A DNA stretch of 64,000 nt from Wolbachia endosymbiont (group A) of Bibio marci (GCF_947251645.1 NZ_OX366364.1:248001-312000), one strand, 5' to 3'; shown: positions 28,840 through 38,715, counted from the stretch's first letter. Notes: generated from the sequence alone by a model not told the origin. Made by a program: numbers and translations.

Positions 28840-29334
28840 TCAACTAGGTTTATAGTCTATTACTACTGTTTTTGCAATTTTGTCGTGAAGAAATTGTTTA
28901 CGCTGGTCAAGGATTGCAAATAATATGATTAAGATTGATACAACTATGAATAGACTAGAAATATTGAATAGTGTGTAGCAGATTATAAAATATAATACTC
29001 CAAAAACTGCTGTTCTGCTTATTGCTTGTATTAGAGTGATTTTTTCAAGTGTATTTTCGTCTTTTACACGCATGCGAAGTAACAATTGTCCTGGAGTACC
29101 ACCAAATTCTATTATCGTAAATACATAAAATATTAATTCCAATATCAACCCTATTACTTGTATAGTTACTGCTTTATCTAAAATCATTTCAGTTACATTG
29201 AGTGATAGAGAATATGCTAAAGTAAATCCAATGATAAATCCGATAACAAACCCCATTCCCTGTGCTAAAACATAATCGATTGCAAATGCAAAAATACGTC
29301 TTGTAATCCCTGCATAACTTACTTTAGTATCCAT
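28840..29334 (-). CDS. RDD family membrane protein
   Basis: A 164-residue integral membrane protein. The RDD hallmark appears as RRIFAFAIDYVLAQGMGF (Arg and Asp-Asp-like positions in the first segment) and GGTPGQLLLRMRVKD. About four to five hydrophobic segments span residues 12-40, 55-75, 105-125 and 127-145, and HDKIAKTVVI closes the domain. The family's function is largely unknown; some members transport ions or osmolytes. It is divergent from icd. A second RDD protein lies at 35912. Confidence 0.85.
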   Translation of the reverse strand: MDTKVSYAGITRRIFAFAIDYVLAQGMGFVIGFIIGFTLAYSLSLNVTEMILDKAVTIQVIGLILELIFYVFTIIEFGGTPGQLLLRMRVKDENTLEKITLIQAISRTAVFGVLYFIICYTLFNISSLFIVVSILIILFAILDQRKQFLHDKIAKTVVIDYKPS

Positions 29335-29477
29335 ACTCTGCCCATGTTCTACTGTGACGTAACTAGTATAAAAATACGTTATTAAATAACCGTAAATATA
29401 CTAATATGGGTAATATTAGCTGCTTGTGTCACTCTATCATTTGAATTAACATTAAATCATTTGTAGTTAGGAAAGTT

Positions 29478-30905
29478 ATGTCAACACCAATCACAGTTGC
29501 GTATGGCGACGGTATCGGACCAGAGATTATGGAAGCGGTGCTGTCGATATTGCGCGAAGCAGAAGCAAAAATCTCAATAGATGTCATTGAAATAGGAGAG
29601 CGTGTTTATAGTAAGGAATGGTTTCATGGAATTTCTCCAAGTGGTTGGGAATCAATTGAAAGGACAAAAATATTATTAAAATCTCCAACAACAACTCCTC
29701 AAGGTAAAGGCCACAAGAGCTTAAATGTTGCACTCAGAAAAAATCTAGGGTTGTATACAAATATCAGACCATGCGTTTCATATCATCCTGTTATAGAAAA
29801 TAAATTCGATAAGTTTGATATCGTAGTAATACGTGAAAATGAAGAGGACGTTTACACTGGAATAGAGCATAGGCTCACTGGTGACTTTTACCAATGCACT
29901 AAAATTATTACTAGATCTGGCTCAGAGAAGATATGCAGGTACGCTTTTGAATACGCGAAAAAACACAATAGAAAAAAAGTAACTTGCCTGACTAAAGATA
30001 ACATCATGAAAATGACTGACGGAACTTTCCATGCAGCGTTTGATCGCATTGCAAAGGAATACCAGGACATAAAGGCAGAACATTATATAGTTGATATTGG
30101 AATGGCACGTGTTGCCACAGAACCGGAGAATTTCGATGTTATAGTAACTGAAAATCTATATGGTGATATATTATCGGACATTGTGGCACAAACTTCAGGG
30201 TCTGTAGGGCTTGCCGGAAGTAGTAACATTGGCAACGAATATGCGATGTTCGAAGCAGTGCACGGTTCTGCTCCTGATATTGCAGGAAAAAACATAGCCA
30301 ATCCTTCTGGTCTTTTAAATGCTGCAGTGTATATGCTAATTTACATAGGTCAAGTGAGTACTGCAAAACTGGTTTACGATGCATGGCTCAAGACTTTGGA
30401 GGATGGAATACACACTGCCGATTTATATAAGGAGAGAAGGAGTAAACAGAAAGTTGGTACAAAAGAATTTGCAGAAGCTGTTATAGATAATCTAGGAAAG
30501 AAACCTGGAATATTACCTGAGCTTATAATCAGCAGTGGTTCGGATAGTAAAGTGAATAAAGTACAAGACAATTACGAGCAAGATTATAAAGTTAAAAAGC
30601 TAGTGGGTAGTGATATAACTCTCGCTTGGGACAAATCCAGTAATGTTGATCAAATAGTAGGATTATTTGAATCGAGTAATCCGCAAATTATAGCAATATA
30701 CTCAAAAGGACTTGCGATCTGGCCAGGAAGTTCAAAATCTTCAAGTGACCAAATAACCTGTAGGTTTATCGCAAATAATGAAAAGCAAGCTATTACAAAT
30801 AGTGATGTAAATAACTTGCTAATCAAACTCGAAGAAAATAGCTTTGATGTGGTGAGAATGGACAAATTGTATTTGTATGATGGGAAAGAGGGGTTCTTCG
30901 TTTAA
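29478..30905 (+). CDS. icd: Isocitrate dehydrogenase (NADP type)
   Basis: Oxidises isocitrate to 2-oxoglutarate in the TCA cycle. The 475-residue protein has the family fold: ITVAYGDGIGPEIMEAVL at the start, LRKNLGLYTNIRPC and VVIRENEEDVYTGIEH for substrate binding, DNIMKMTDG, and the metal-binding ENLYGDILSDIVAQTSGSVG. EAVHGSAPDIAGKNIANPSG is the cofactor loop region. About 130 extra residues after position 340 form a C-terminal extension, as in Thermus-type and Rickettsiales enzymes. nth follows after 15 bp. Confidence 0.93.
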   Translation: MSTPITVAYGDGIGPEIMEAVLSILREAEAKISIDVIEIGERVYSKEWFHGISPSGWESIERTKILLKSPTTTPQGKGHKSLNVALRKNLGLYTNIRPCVSYHPVIENKFDKFDIVVIRENEEDVYTGIEHRLTGDFYQCTKIITRSGSEKICRYAFEYAKKHNRKKVTCLTKDNIMKMTDGTFHAAFDRIAKEYQDIKAEHYIVDIGMARVATEPENFDVIVTENLYGDILSDIVAQTSGSVGLAGSSNIGNEYAMFEAVHGSAPDIAGKNIANPSGLLNAAVYMLIYIGQVSTAKLVYDAWLKTLEDGIHTADLYKERRSKQKVGTKEFAEAVIDNLGKKPGILPELIISSGSDSKVNKVQDNYEQDYKVKKLVGSDITLAWDKSSNVDQIVGLFESSNPQIIAIYSKGLAIWPGSSKSSSDQITCRFIANNEKQAITNSDVNNLLIKLEENSFDVVRMDKLYLYDGKEGFFV

Positions 30906-30920
30906 ATATTTAAAAGAGGT

Positions 30921-31571
30921 GTGGTAAATGAAATGGACTCAAAAAAAGTAGAATTGATATTTGAAAAATTTCAGCAATCAAATCCTACGCCAAAAATAGA
31001 GCTAAATTATACCAATCATTTTACGTTACTGATTGCGATAGTTTTATCAGCACGGACAACCGATGTAAGCGTTAATAAAATTACAAGAGAACTATTTAAT
31101 ATCGCTAATACGCCAGAAAAAATGCTGAGCTTGGGACAAAATGAGCTGAAAAAATGCATAAGCAGTATTGGTTTATATAATTCCAAAGCAAAAAACATAA
31201 TCGGGCTCAGCAAAATATTGATTGAGCGGTACAATAGCAAAGTGCCTACTGATTTCGATGATTTGGTGTCTTTACCAGGGGTTGGGAGAAAGAGCGCTAA
31301 TGTGTTCTTAAATTCGGGGCTTGGTATTCCAACATTGGCGGTTGATACTCATGTTTTTAGGGTGAGCAATAGAGTTGGACTTGTGAAAGAAAAAGATGTG
31401 TTTAAAACAGAGCAATCTCTTTTAAATGTAGTTCCAAAAGAATACCTGCTTTATGCTCATCACTGGCTAGTTTTGCATGGTAGATATGTTTGCAAAGCAC
31501 AGAAACCTTCGTGTGAAACGTGTATAATTCATGATTTATGTGAATTTGAGTGCAAAAGGTATAAGGTCTAG
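30921..31571 (+). CDS. nth: Endonuclease III (DNA glycosylase/AP lyase)
   Basis: Removes oxidised pyrimidines and cuts at abasic sites. The helix-hairpin-helix is LPGVGRKSANVFL with the catalytic lysine, followed by AVDTHVFRVSNR with the catalytic aspartate. The C-terminus has the 4Fe-4S pattern C-x6-C-x2-C-x5-C. Start is GTG 30921 or ATG 30933; the ATG, which opens MDSKKVELIF, has AGAGGTG at a good distance and is as likely. Probably co-transcribed with icd. Confidence 0.95.
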   Translation: MVNEMDSKKVELIFEKFQQSNPTPKIELNYTNHFTLLIAIVLSARTTDVSVNKITRELFNIANTPEKMLSLGQNELKKCISSIGLYNSKAKNIIGLSKILIERYNSKVPTDFDDLVSLPGVGRKSANVFLNSGLGIPTLAVDTHVFRVSNRVGLVKEKDVFKTEQSLLNVVPKEYLLYAHHWLVLHGRYVCKAQKPSCETCIIHDLCEFECKRYKV

Positions 31572-31779
31572 TATTTCTTCTTTTGTCATCTAAGTAGCTC
31601 ATAGAAATGCAAAAATTCCTTGACACCCTTTTGGATGGAAATCAGTGTCAGCTACTTTCATGACACCATCTGCTGTGCGGATTGCTTTCTAAAACAAACG
31701 TTTGTATAGTTATACATAGTGTACTACATATTGATTTTTATTATTAGCACAGATACGATAAAGCTTTAAGCACTGGATA
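31572..31779. other. Intergenic region before metG with a WPE-like piece
   Basis: Around 31635-31675 there is a degenerate palindromic-repeat unit (TTGGATGGAAATCAG, then AGCTACTTTCATGACACC). No gene is visible. Confidence 0.5.
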
Positions 31780-33315
31780 ATGAAGCAATTCGAGAACTTT
31801 TACATCACCACGCCAATATATTACGTAAACGATAAGCCGCATATCGGTCATGCATACACTTCTCTTTTGTGTGATGTTGTGGCAAGGTTCATGAAACTAG
31901 CTGGAAAAAATGTCAAATTTACCACCGGTACAGATGAACATGGACAAAAAATAGAAAAAGCAGCTAAAGCAAAGGAAATGCAGCCAAAAGAATTTACAGA
32001 TGAAGTGAGCGTTTCATTTAAAGAATTGGCTATGTTTATGAATTTTGAGTATGACGATTTTATTCGCACTACGGAGGAGCGTCACAAAAAAGCAGTTATA
32101 GCTTTATGGAATAGACTTGAAGAGAGAGGACAAATATATTTGGATTCCTATTCGGGTTGGTATTCAGTTCGTGATGAAGCATTTTATCAGGAATCAGAAC
32201 TGATAGATGGCAAAGCACCAACAGGTGCTGAGGTTGAGTGGGTAAAAGAAGAGAGCTACTTTTTTCGCTTGTCAAACTGGCAAAACAAATTACTGGAACT
32301 CTATAAAAATCAGCCAAATTTTATCTTTCCTGAGAGCAGAAAAAATGAAGTGGTATCGTTTGTAAGATCAGGACTCACTGATCTTTCAATCTCTCGTACT
32401 AGTTTTAACTGGGGAATAAAAGTACCAGGTAATGACAAGCACGTAATCTATGTCTGGATAGATGCATTAACCAATTATCTTACATCAATAGGTTTCCCTA
32501 GCACAGAAGATGAAGGATATAAGAAGTTTTGGGCAAGTGACAGCTCTTCCAACGTTCATGTAATCGGCAAAGACATATTACGCTTTCACGCTGTATATTG
32601 GCCAGCGATTCTCCTTGCAGCAGATTTGCCACTGCCAAAACAAATTGCAGTTCATGGTTGGTGGTTGAACGAGGGAGAAAAAATATCCAAGTCCCTTGGT
32701 AATGTCATAGATCCAATCGGCCTCGCTCAAGAGTTTGGTGTTGATCAACTACGCTATTTTCTCCTCAGGGAAGCAAGTTTTGGCCAGGATGGCAACTTTA
32801 GTAAGAAAAACATGATCAGCCGAATAAACTCAGAACTGGCAAACAACATAGGCAATTTAGTACAAAGAACAATTTCATTTTTACACAAGCAATGTTCTGG
32901 AATTGTACCGACAATCGATCAAAGCCTACTTAAAGGTGAAGAAAGTCTTCCAGGTTGCAAAGCTATACTCGATCAAGTGATGAGTCACCTATCAAAGTAT
33001 GAATTTAACCAGATTATACTTCTAATTATCAATATCTCTTCTGAAGCCAACGCTTATATAGACAAAAGTGCACCCTGGATATTAAGCAAAACCGATAGAG
33101 TGCGTATGAACTTAGTAATCTACAAACTACTGGAATATATCAGGATAATTGGCACTTTATTGCAGCCAATTGTTCCCAAATCAGCAGAAACGATACTCGA
33201 TCAACTGCAAATTCCAAAAGAGCAACGTGATTTAAAATCTCTGTGCGACGCGTGCGTAAGTTCAGGCATAACATTGCCTAAACCTACGCCGGTTTTTTTG
33301 AGGGTTGACATTTGA
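31780..33315 (+). CDS. metG: Methionyl-tRNA synthetase
   Basis: Charges tRNA-Met. The class I motifs are KPHIGHAYTSLL (HIGH, near residue 20) and KISKSLGNVIDP (KMSKS, near 302). At 511 residues it is the short form without the C-terminal dimerisation domain, normal for alphaproteobacteria. The sequence between the motifs lacks the four zinc-binding cysteines of the E. coli enzyme. It is followed at once by a hairpin terminator. Confidence 0.96.
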   Translation: MKQFENFYITTPIYYVNDKPHIGHAYTSLLCDVVARFMKLAGKNVKFTTGTDEHGQKIEKAAKAKEMQPKEFTDEVSVSFKELAMFMNFEYDDFIRTTEERHKKAVIALWNRLEERGQIYLDSYSGWYSVRDEAFYQESELIDGKAPTGAEVEWVKEESYFFRLSNWQNKLLELYKNQPNFIFPESRKNEVVSFVRSGLTDLSISRTSFNWGIKVPGNDKHVIYVWIDALTNYLTSIGFPSTEDEGYKKFWASDSSSNVHVIGKDILRFHAVYWPAILLAADLPLPKQIAVHGWWLNEGEKISKSLGNVIDPIGLAQEFGVDQLRYFLLREASFGQDGNFSKKNMISRINSELANNIGNLVQRTISFLHKQCSGIVPTIDQSLLKGEESLPGCKAILDQVMSHLSKYEFNQIILLIINISSEANAYIDKSAPWILSKTDRVRMNLVIYKLLEYIRIIGTLLQPIVPKSAETILDQLQIPKEQRDLKSLCDACVSSGITLPKPTPVFLRVDI

Positions 33316-33316
33316 G

Positions 33317-33341
33317 TAGAGAGCATATAATATGCCCTCTA
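33317..33341. terminator. Bidirectional hairpin terminator between metG and the convergent gene
   Basis: TAGAGAGCATAT and ATATGCCCTCTA form a stem with one mismatch, followed on the plus strand by CTATTTTGTTTT. It lies between two convergent stops and can serve both. Confidence 0.7.
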
Positions 33342-33351
33342 CTATTTTGTT

Positions 33352-34041
33352 TTAAAGTGCCGGGCTGGTTGCAACAAACGATTGAGTTACGTTAACATCA
33401 TCAAACGATGCTGACACAGGAGTGGTAGCATAATTATAAAAAACATAAGGCAAATAACTCGCAGCTACAACAGGTGTAATTTTTTTTGCTTGACCAACAA
33501 GCCAATTAACTGCACCTACCGCCTGATTTACATAACCATTAACTTTAGTTTCCTCTTTATATTGACCATCTTCAGTTTTAGTATTAGGATTCCCGATAGC
33601 TACACTATCTAAAACCTTTCCCTGCTTTTCCTCTTTAAATAGACTCCTGAGATCTGCATAATCTAAAACTTTTTGTTCTTTCTCTCTACGCTTCAGTTCA
33701 TGATCTTTATTAGGATTAACAATAATTTTATTCTTAGCCTCTATTGCTTTCTCTTTCTTAGCCAACTGGTTTTCCAGGCTAGAAATCTTAATATCTTTCT
33801 CAGCCAGTTGAGTATCTTTCTCAGAAATGGTCTTGTTTTTGTTAATTGCTACAGCTGAAAGTGCAATAGTCGCAGCAGAAAATATGGCAAGGCCTACAAG
33901 GCCTGCAATAAGTGGAAGACTTGCATTAAAAACTGCAACTGCAATTAAGACACCAACTACTCCAGATGATACCAGAGCTAAAGTAGCCAAAGTACCAGCT
34001 ACAAGATAAGGTGCGTTAGTTTTATTAAATATATTTTTCAT
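33352..34041 (-). CDS. Hypothetical membrane protein with coiled coil
   Basis: A 229-residue protein; I chose the ATG at 34039-34041 because GAGG lies just before it, whereas the longer frame to 34215 would be read through repeat DNA. Two hydrophobic segments at about residues 11-35 and 38-62 form a hairpin. Then comes a Lys/Glu-rich coiled coil at about 66-130 (SEKDTQLAEKDIKISSLENQ). A further weakly hydrophobic stretch near 185-205 precedes a Thr/Ser/Val-rich C-terminus. No family is recognised. Similar small membrane proteins with a hydrophilic tail are common in Wolbachia. Confidence 0.7.
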   Translation of the reverse strand: MKNIFNKTNAPYLVAGTLATLALVSSGVVGVLIAVAVFNASLPLIAGLVGLAIFSAATIALSAVAINKNKTISEKDTQLAEKDIKISSLENQLAKKEKAIEAKNKIIVNPNKDHELKRREKEQKVLDYADLRSLFKEEKQGKVLDSVAIGNPNTKTEDGQYKEETKVNGYVNQAVGAVNWLVGQAKKITPVVAASYLPYVFYNYATTPVSASFDDVNVTQSFVATSPAL

Positions 34042-34134
34042 TGTATACCTCACTAAAATAATTAATTTATTACTAAAGATTGTAGCACAAATAAAAAGAT
34101 ATGTCAATTTTATTAACAAATTAATGAATCGCAA

Positions 34135-34215
34135 TGAGGTAAACCTTACCGTCATACCGCGATTCATTCGCGTTATCCCAGCCATAGATCCCGCTAACAA
34201 GTAGCGGGATGACAA
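34135..34215. repeat. Palindromic repeats upstream of the coiled-coil protein
   Basis: Two hairpins: CATACCGCGATTCATTCGCG (degenerate right arm) and ATCCCGCTAACAAGTAGCGGG. Such units recur at 46331 and 63107. Confidence 0.65.
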
Positions 34216-34245
34216 GGGTAGATATTGACAAAAGATTACTGAAGG

Positions 34246-35697
34246 CTACAAACTATGCCTCTCCGTGTAATCTTTAAATGAACCTCTGTTAGAGTCAAAA
34301 TATAGCTTCACACTGCCAATTGGTCCATTTCTCTGCTTTGCAATAATGAGCTCTGCAATGTTTCTAATTTTTTCCATTTTCTCTTGCCATTCCCGATGTT
34401 TATTATTCCCTTCATTCGGCTGTTTTCTTAGTTCATAATACTCTTCTCTATAGAGAAACATTACTATATCTGCGTCTTGCTCTATGCTTCCTGAATCACG
34501 TAAATCAGAAAGTTGTGGTTTTTTATCATCCCTCTGCTCAACAGAACGAGAGAGCTGAGATAGTGCAACAATGGGAATATTTAGCTCCTTTGCAATTGCT
34601 TTCAAACCCTGCGTCACTTCCGAGATTTCTTGCACTCTATTTTCATGACTCCTTTTTGTTGTTCCTCTGATTAGCTGCAAATAATCAATGAATACCACTT
34701 CTACATTATATAATTGATACAGCAAGCGTATTCTGGTGCGAAGGGCACTAATTGATAGCGCAGGGGTGTCATCTATGATAAAAGGCAGTTCAGATAATTC
34801 TGTACTAGCATTGATAAATTCATGCAATTCAAAATCACTAATTCTCCCGGTTAATGCCTTATAATAACTAATCCCTGAATCTATAGTGATCAGCCTTGCA
34901 GTTAATTGCTCTGCTGACATTTCAAGCGAGAAAAACGCTACATAGTGTTGTTTATCTGCTCTTTTTTGCAACATCTTACAAGCATTAAGTGCGATGTTTA
35001 GCGCCAATGCTGTTTTACCCATAGAAGGCCTTGCAGCTAGAATTAATAGGTCAGATTTCTGCAAACCACCAAGAAGCTGATTTAGATCTTGAAGTCCGGT
35101 TGTAACGCCCAGCGCTTCAGGATTATTTTTCAGCGTGCTGATCTTCTCAACTACGTCTTTAATTGAACTTGCAAGTTTTATATATGTTTTCTCACCTTGT
35201 TTTTTTATTGCTAAGTTGAACAATTTTGTCATTGCTTGTTCAATTTGCGCTTGTGCAGGATTTTCAATATCGTAGTTGTAGCTATCACCAACTATTTCTT
35301 GCCCGAGCTTAATTAAACATCTCCTTAAGTAAGTGTCACGGATTATTCTAGTCAAACTATAGATATCAAGTGCAATACTTGCTTTAGCTGCAAGCTTTGC
35401 TAAGTACTCTACCCCACCACATTCGGTAAATGCTTGGTCGTTCTCAAAAAACATTTTTAGGCTGAGTTCATTGGCAATTATGCCGTGTTTTCTGGTTTTG
35501 GATATTTGCGTAAAAATACTTTGATGTAATGGATCATAGAAATTTTCTGCTGTTATTGTGTCTTCAACTGCATCACAGATTCTATTATCACGGATCATTG
35601 CACCAATAAGCATTTGCTCGGCTTCTAAATTATGCGGTAATTTGCATATTTCCTTGTCTACACCTCTTGAACTGAGGAGACTAGCTAATTCATTCAT
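34246..35697 (-). CDS. dnaB: Replicative DNA helicase DnaB
   Basis: Ring helicase that unwinds DNA ahead of the replisome. The 483-residue protein has the N-terminal primase-interacting domain (PHNLEAEQMLIGAMI) and the RecA-like C-terminal domain with Walker A ARPSMGKTALALNIA, Walker B VVFIDYLQLIRG and the DnaB segment ALSQLSRSVEQRDDKKPQLS with DLRDSGSIEQDADIVMFLYR. All key parts are present and no intein is inserted. Confidence 0.97.
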   Translation of the reverse strand: MNELASLLSSRGVDKEICKLPHNLEAEQMLIGAMIRDNRICDAVEDTITAENFYDPLHQSIFTQISKTRKHGIIANELSLKMFFENDQAFTECGGVEYLAKLAAKASIALDIYSLTRIIRDTYLRRCLIKLGQEIVGDSYNYDIENPAQAQIEQAMTKLFNLAIKKQGEKTYIKLASSIKDVVEKISTLKNNPEALGVTTGLQDLNQLLGGLQKSDLLILAARPSMGKTALALNIALNACKMLQKRADKQHYVAFFSLEMSAEQLTARLITIDSGISYYKALTGRISDFELHEFINASTELSELPFIIDDTPALSISALRTRIRLLYQLYNVEVVFIDYLQLIRGTTKRSHENRVQEISEVTQGLKAIAKELNIPIVALSQLSRSVEQRDDKKPQLSDLRDSGSIEQDADIVMFLYREEYYELRKQPNEGNNKHREWQEKMEKIRNIAELIIAKQRNGPIGSVKLYFDSNRGSFKDYTERHSL

Positions 35698-35804
35698 TTT
35701 AAGTTTTGAGAGTAACTGTTGATTATTGTAGAATATTTAGTTTTGATTTGAAAGACATATAAAATTTGACTAATTTTGTGCTACCTATAGCATTAAAACT
35801 TAAT

Positions 35805-35887
35805 GCCCCTGTGGTGGAATGGTAGACACGGCAGACTCAAAATCTGTTGCTTGCAAAAGCATGCTGGTTCAAGTCCGGCCAGGGGCA
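35805..35887 (+). tRNA. tRNA-Leu (anticodon CAA)
   Basis: An 83-base cloverleaf with acceptor arms GCCCCTG and CAGGGGC and discriminator A. The anticodon loop CTCAAAA gives anticodon CAA for the codon UUG. The long variable arm and GGTTCAAGTCC T-arm fit a type II tRNA-Leu. CCA is not encoded. Confidence 0.95.
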
Positions 35888-35911
35888 CGTTAAATATTGG
35901 AAAGTGTATAT

Positions 35912-36508
35912 ATGTTACATAAATTTTTTGATCGTTTATTTTCTATTTTTTCTTCTATAAATGTTATTCAAAAGGTAAAGAAAGATGAAAATGGAATATG
36001 TTATGTAACGGGCCTCAGGCGCTATATATCAGTATTGCTTGATTTGATTATTATTGTCTTGTTCTTGCAGTTTTGCAGCCAAGCCTTAAATCAGCTCTTT
36101 ATGAACTCAGAGGATAGCAAAATATTAAGTCAAATTGCTGCAAAATCCCAAATGCAAGCACCACTGTCTGCGGAAGAAAAGGCAATGCAGAGTAGACTTG
36201 GTAAACTGTGGATCCTAAATCAAATAGTCCAATGCATTATGCTCTTTTGCTATGTAACATATATGTGGGTAAGGTTTGCTGCCACACCTGGAAAACTATT
36301 ACTTGGGCTTAGAGTTGTGGATGCACAAACTTTCGAAAAGATGACTCTAAGACAAGCAACAAAGAGATTTTTTTCCTTTATATTGTCAGTTGCACCATTA
36401 TTCTTGGGCTTTTTATGGTCAAATTTCAACAAACGCTGTCAAACTTGGCACGACAAGATCGCAGGCACAGTAGTTGTCACGAGTAAAAGCCTTAGAAGGC
36501 AGAGCTAA
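35912..36508 (+). CDS. RDD family membrane protein (second)
   Basis: A 198-residue membrane protein; the ATG at 35912 has GGAAAG 8 bp before it, while the longer frame starts at a TTG at 35897. The RDD signatures are LRRYISVLLDLIIIVLFLQF and FAATPGKLLLGLRVVDAQT, the latter close to that of the RDD protein at 28840. Hydrophobic segments lie near residues 35-60, 105-130 and 155-175, and the end is WHDKIAGTVVV. Function unknown. It starts only 24 bp after tRNA-Leu, so it may share its transcript. Confidence 0.85.
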   Translation: MLHKFFDRLFSIFSSINVIQKVKKDENGICYVTGLRRYISVLLDLIIIVLFLQFCSQALNQLFMNSEDSKILSQIAAKSQMQAPLSAEEKAMQSRLGKLWILNQIVQCIMLFCYVTYMWVRFAATPGKLLLGLRVVDAQTFEKMTLRQATKRFFSFILSVAPLFLGFLWSNFNKRCQTWHDKIAGTVVVTSKSLRRQS

Positions 36509-36514
36509 AAACTA

Positions 36515-36955
36515 CTTGACACCCTCCGCCAGCCCCCTTATCATAAAACTGAAGGTATTCAGTTATCTTCATCTGTGCAGATTAAACAGCAAAAAAACAA
36601 CGTAGTTGGCGTCTTATTTTTAATTTTTTGCACTATGTGCACCTTATGTCTTCACAACATTTCTAGGTTTTTACCTATATAAGCTGAAACGCGCTTATAA
36701 GTCGTTTAAGACAGTATAGTACGCCAATTTGAAGGATTAGAGAGTGAACACTAATTACCACGGGGTTTCTTTTGCCTTTTTTTCTGCTTAGTAAATTTCT
36801 TAAACATTTTAGCTAAAGTTAGTTGCACTTAAAAGCAGCTAAATTGCAGCGTTTAAGGCTTAAAAAACGCCAAATACTGAAAATAGACAATGACCAGGGC
36901 TTCTTTTGCCTTTTTTTTGTTTAGTAAATTTCTTAACGTTTGTAGCTGAACGACA
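36515..36955 (+). repeat. 440-bp dispersed repeat, copy 1
   Basis: Nearly identical to 56763-57199 and related, in inverted orientation, to 46722-47190. It starts CTTGACACCCTCCGCCAG and ends in AGTAAATTTCTTAACG. A unit of about 50 bp (TTCTTTTGCCTTTTTTT then AGTAAATTTCTTAA) occurs twice within it, about 130 bp apart. No open frame of note. It starts just after a gene. Confidence 0.75.
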
Positions 36956-37006
36956 ACCGTCATCCCAGTACCTTCTCTTGTCATCCCAGTGCCCAGACAC
37001 TGGGAT
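36956..37006. repeat. WPE-type palindromic repeats
   Basis: Several half and full units (CATCCCAGTACC, CATCCCAGTGCCCAGACAC, TGGGAT). The right end is the 9-bp target copy CACTGGGAT of MITE copy B. Confidence 0.75.
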
Positions 37007-37332
37007 GGCTTTGTTGCATCGCTACTTATGAAAGGCTAACTATAGCTAGGATTATAAGCAACCTATTGAAAATCTTGTTTTTTTGCAATCAATCTGATCA
37101 AATTTAAGAATAGTAATTTATTATTTATATTAATAAACTTAATTCTATTGAAAATAGCTAAAGCATTGAAATTCTTGAATTTTAGCCAGATTAGTGAGTG
37201 GTAGTGAAATTTCTTTTACTCAAATTTAGGTATTCACTGACCGTTCTTGTTATAAATACCAGAATAATAAGCTACTGATATTCTCCATCTTTTTTATCTT
37301 TAATCCATCATAGCTAGCGATGCAACAAAGCC
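37007..37332. mobile_element. 326-bp MITE, copy B (inverted)
   Basis: Same element as copy A in the opposite orientation. Both borders are flanked by the identical 9-mer CACTGGGAT, a perfect target duplication that is part of the WPE core. Confidence 0.92.
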
Positions 37333-37433
37333 CACTGGGATCCAGGAATTTTATTAAGTTGGTAAGCATAAAAGTAGCCGTTTTATGCTAAAGTACAACG
37401 TTTTGATGATTATGAAAAAGCTGGATTCCAGTG

Positions 37434-38522
37434 GGCTTTGTTGCATCGCACCTTATACTGGTAGTAATTTACGATAAATATCATGTAGCCATTTCAAATT
37501 TAGCCATACCAATTTCAGTAAATTGATTAAGCAAATAGCACTTAATCAGCAATTCTTTTTCGCGATTTACTTCGGATTTATTCCTAAAGCTGAATCCAAA
37601 TATTTGCTTTAATCTTGAGAAAAACCCTTCAATATAAGATCTTTTCCCATAATTTACTTCTTTTTTCCATTCTTTCACGCCATCTTCACCGTATAATTTT
37701 ATTAACCTAATAGCAGCATTTCTGTCAGACATATAATCTATTTCTGGATGTTCTGCCGCATTGTTTATTGGTGGAATTTTTGCCTTTATATCATATTCGT
37801 GACACAATTTGTAAAACTTGTGCCTATCATATGCCCTATCTGCATATAGTGCTTTTATGACATGCTGAAAATTAACTTCTTTAAGCAAATCGCAAGCTCC
37901 ATAGTGATCAGAGTAGACACCGTTACTGTATTTTACAGCTATGGCTTTTTTGCTGTTTATATTCAACATTACATGCAATTTTCTTGTCTGTTCATAGCCA
38001 CGATATTTTCTGTTAGCGCTATTTTCCTTGCTGTGACCAGGGGTATTGTTGTAAATGCTGATACCTGTACTATCTATAGCAATTTCGATGTCTTCCATAT
38101 TATTTTTATCAATTCTGCAATCATTGATCTTAATATTAAGTTTCTTAAACCTTCTTGATGCTTGTGAATAGCTGATAACTGCTAAATCTCTTCCTATTTG
38201 TTGCATATATCCTTTTATAAACCCCACCGTTTGTCTTAAACCAATTCTAAAAAGATTGACAATTATATGCACCAAAATCACAACTTTATCACTGTAAATA
38301 TAGTTGCCGCCTTGCATTTTTGGACTATTTTCATACCAATTTTCTATGGCTTCATTGATATAATGAAAAATATTTCCTCTTTCCTGGAGAAATTTGTTAT
38401 ATTCATTTTGGTTACTGACTTTCATTTTCTGTGGCATATTTTTTCTTCAACAGTTAAATGGTTATTTATAATGAATTTTGTCAGTAGCCACCAGATTTTT
38501 TCGGTTGCTATGCAACAAAGCC
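37434..38522 (-). mobile_element. IS5/IS903-like insertion sequence, copy 1
   Basis: A 1089-bp element with ends GGCTTTGTTGCATCGC and (inverted) GGCTTTGTTGCATAGC, close to the known IS903 end GGCTTTGTTGAATAAATC. Both sides carry the 9-mer ATTCCAGTG (37425-37433 and 38523-38531). A 9-bp duplication is typical of the IS903 group. The right-hand duplication begins a WPE palindrome. Confidence 0.92.
37481..38437 (-). CDS. Transposase, IS5 family (IS903-like), copy 1
   Basis: A 318-residue DDE transposase. The catalytic residues fall in IAIDSTGISIYNN (Asp), ALYADRAYDRHKF (Asp) and KRSYIEGFFSRLKQIFG (Glu). The frame is complete and identical at protein level to copies 3 and 4, so the family is recently active. 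It fills nearly the whole element. Confidence 0.93.
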   Translation of the reverse strand: MPQKMKVSNQNEYNKFLQERGNIFHYINEAIENWYENSPKMQGGNYIYSDKVVILVHIIVNLFRIGLRQTVGFIKGYMQQIGRDLAVISYSQASRRFKKLNIKINDCRIDKNNMEDIEIAIDSTGISIYNNTPGHSKENSANRKYRGYEQTRKLHVMLNINSKKAIAVKYSNGVYSDHYGACDLLKEVNFQHVIKALYADRAYDRHKFYKLCHEYDIKAKIPPINNAAEHPEIDYMSDRNAAIRLIKLYGEDGVKEWKKEVNYGKRSYIEGFFSRLKQIFGFSFRNKSEVNREKELLIKCYLLNQFTEIGMAKFEMAT

Positions 38523-38715
38523 ATTCCAGTGTCAAGCACTGGAATGACACCCTCTTGGATGGAAATCAGCGTCAGCTACTGGGATGACACCTTTGGGCAC
38601 TGCCGTCATAAAGGAACCAGTGCCTGCTACTCGGATGACAGATGGAATGGCACTGTCATTATAAAGTGAACCAGCGTCGCGCGCCGGGATGACGAAGAAA
38701 GAGCATAAGGCATTG
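38523..38715. repeat. WPE cluster after IS copy 1
   Basis: A run of palindromic units: ATTCCAGTGTCAAGC with inverted ACTGGAAT, then AGCTACTGGGATGACACC, GCTACTCGGATGACAG and a GC-rich hairpin GCGTCGCGCGCCGGGATGAC. Four or more units sit within 190 bp. No gene. Confidence 0.75.

Noticed and set aside
34042-34215. An upstream extension of the coiled-coil protein to 34215
   Set aside because: It would translate palindromic repeats and lacks a ribosome site; the ATG at 34041 has one.
37862-38158. 98-codon frames on the strand opposite to each IS903-like transposase
   Set aside because: They occur in all four copies simply because the DNA is identical; no ribosome site or protein features.
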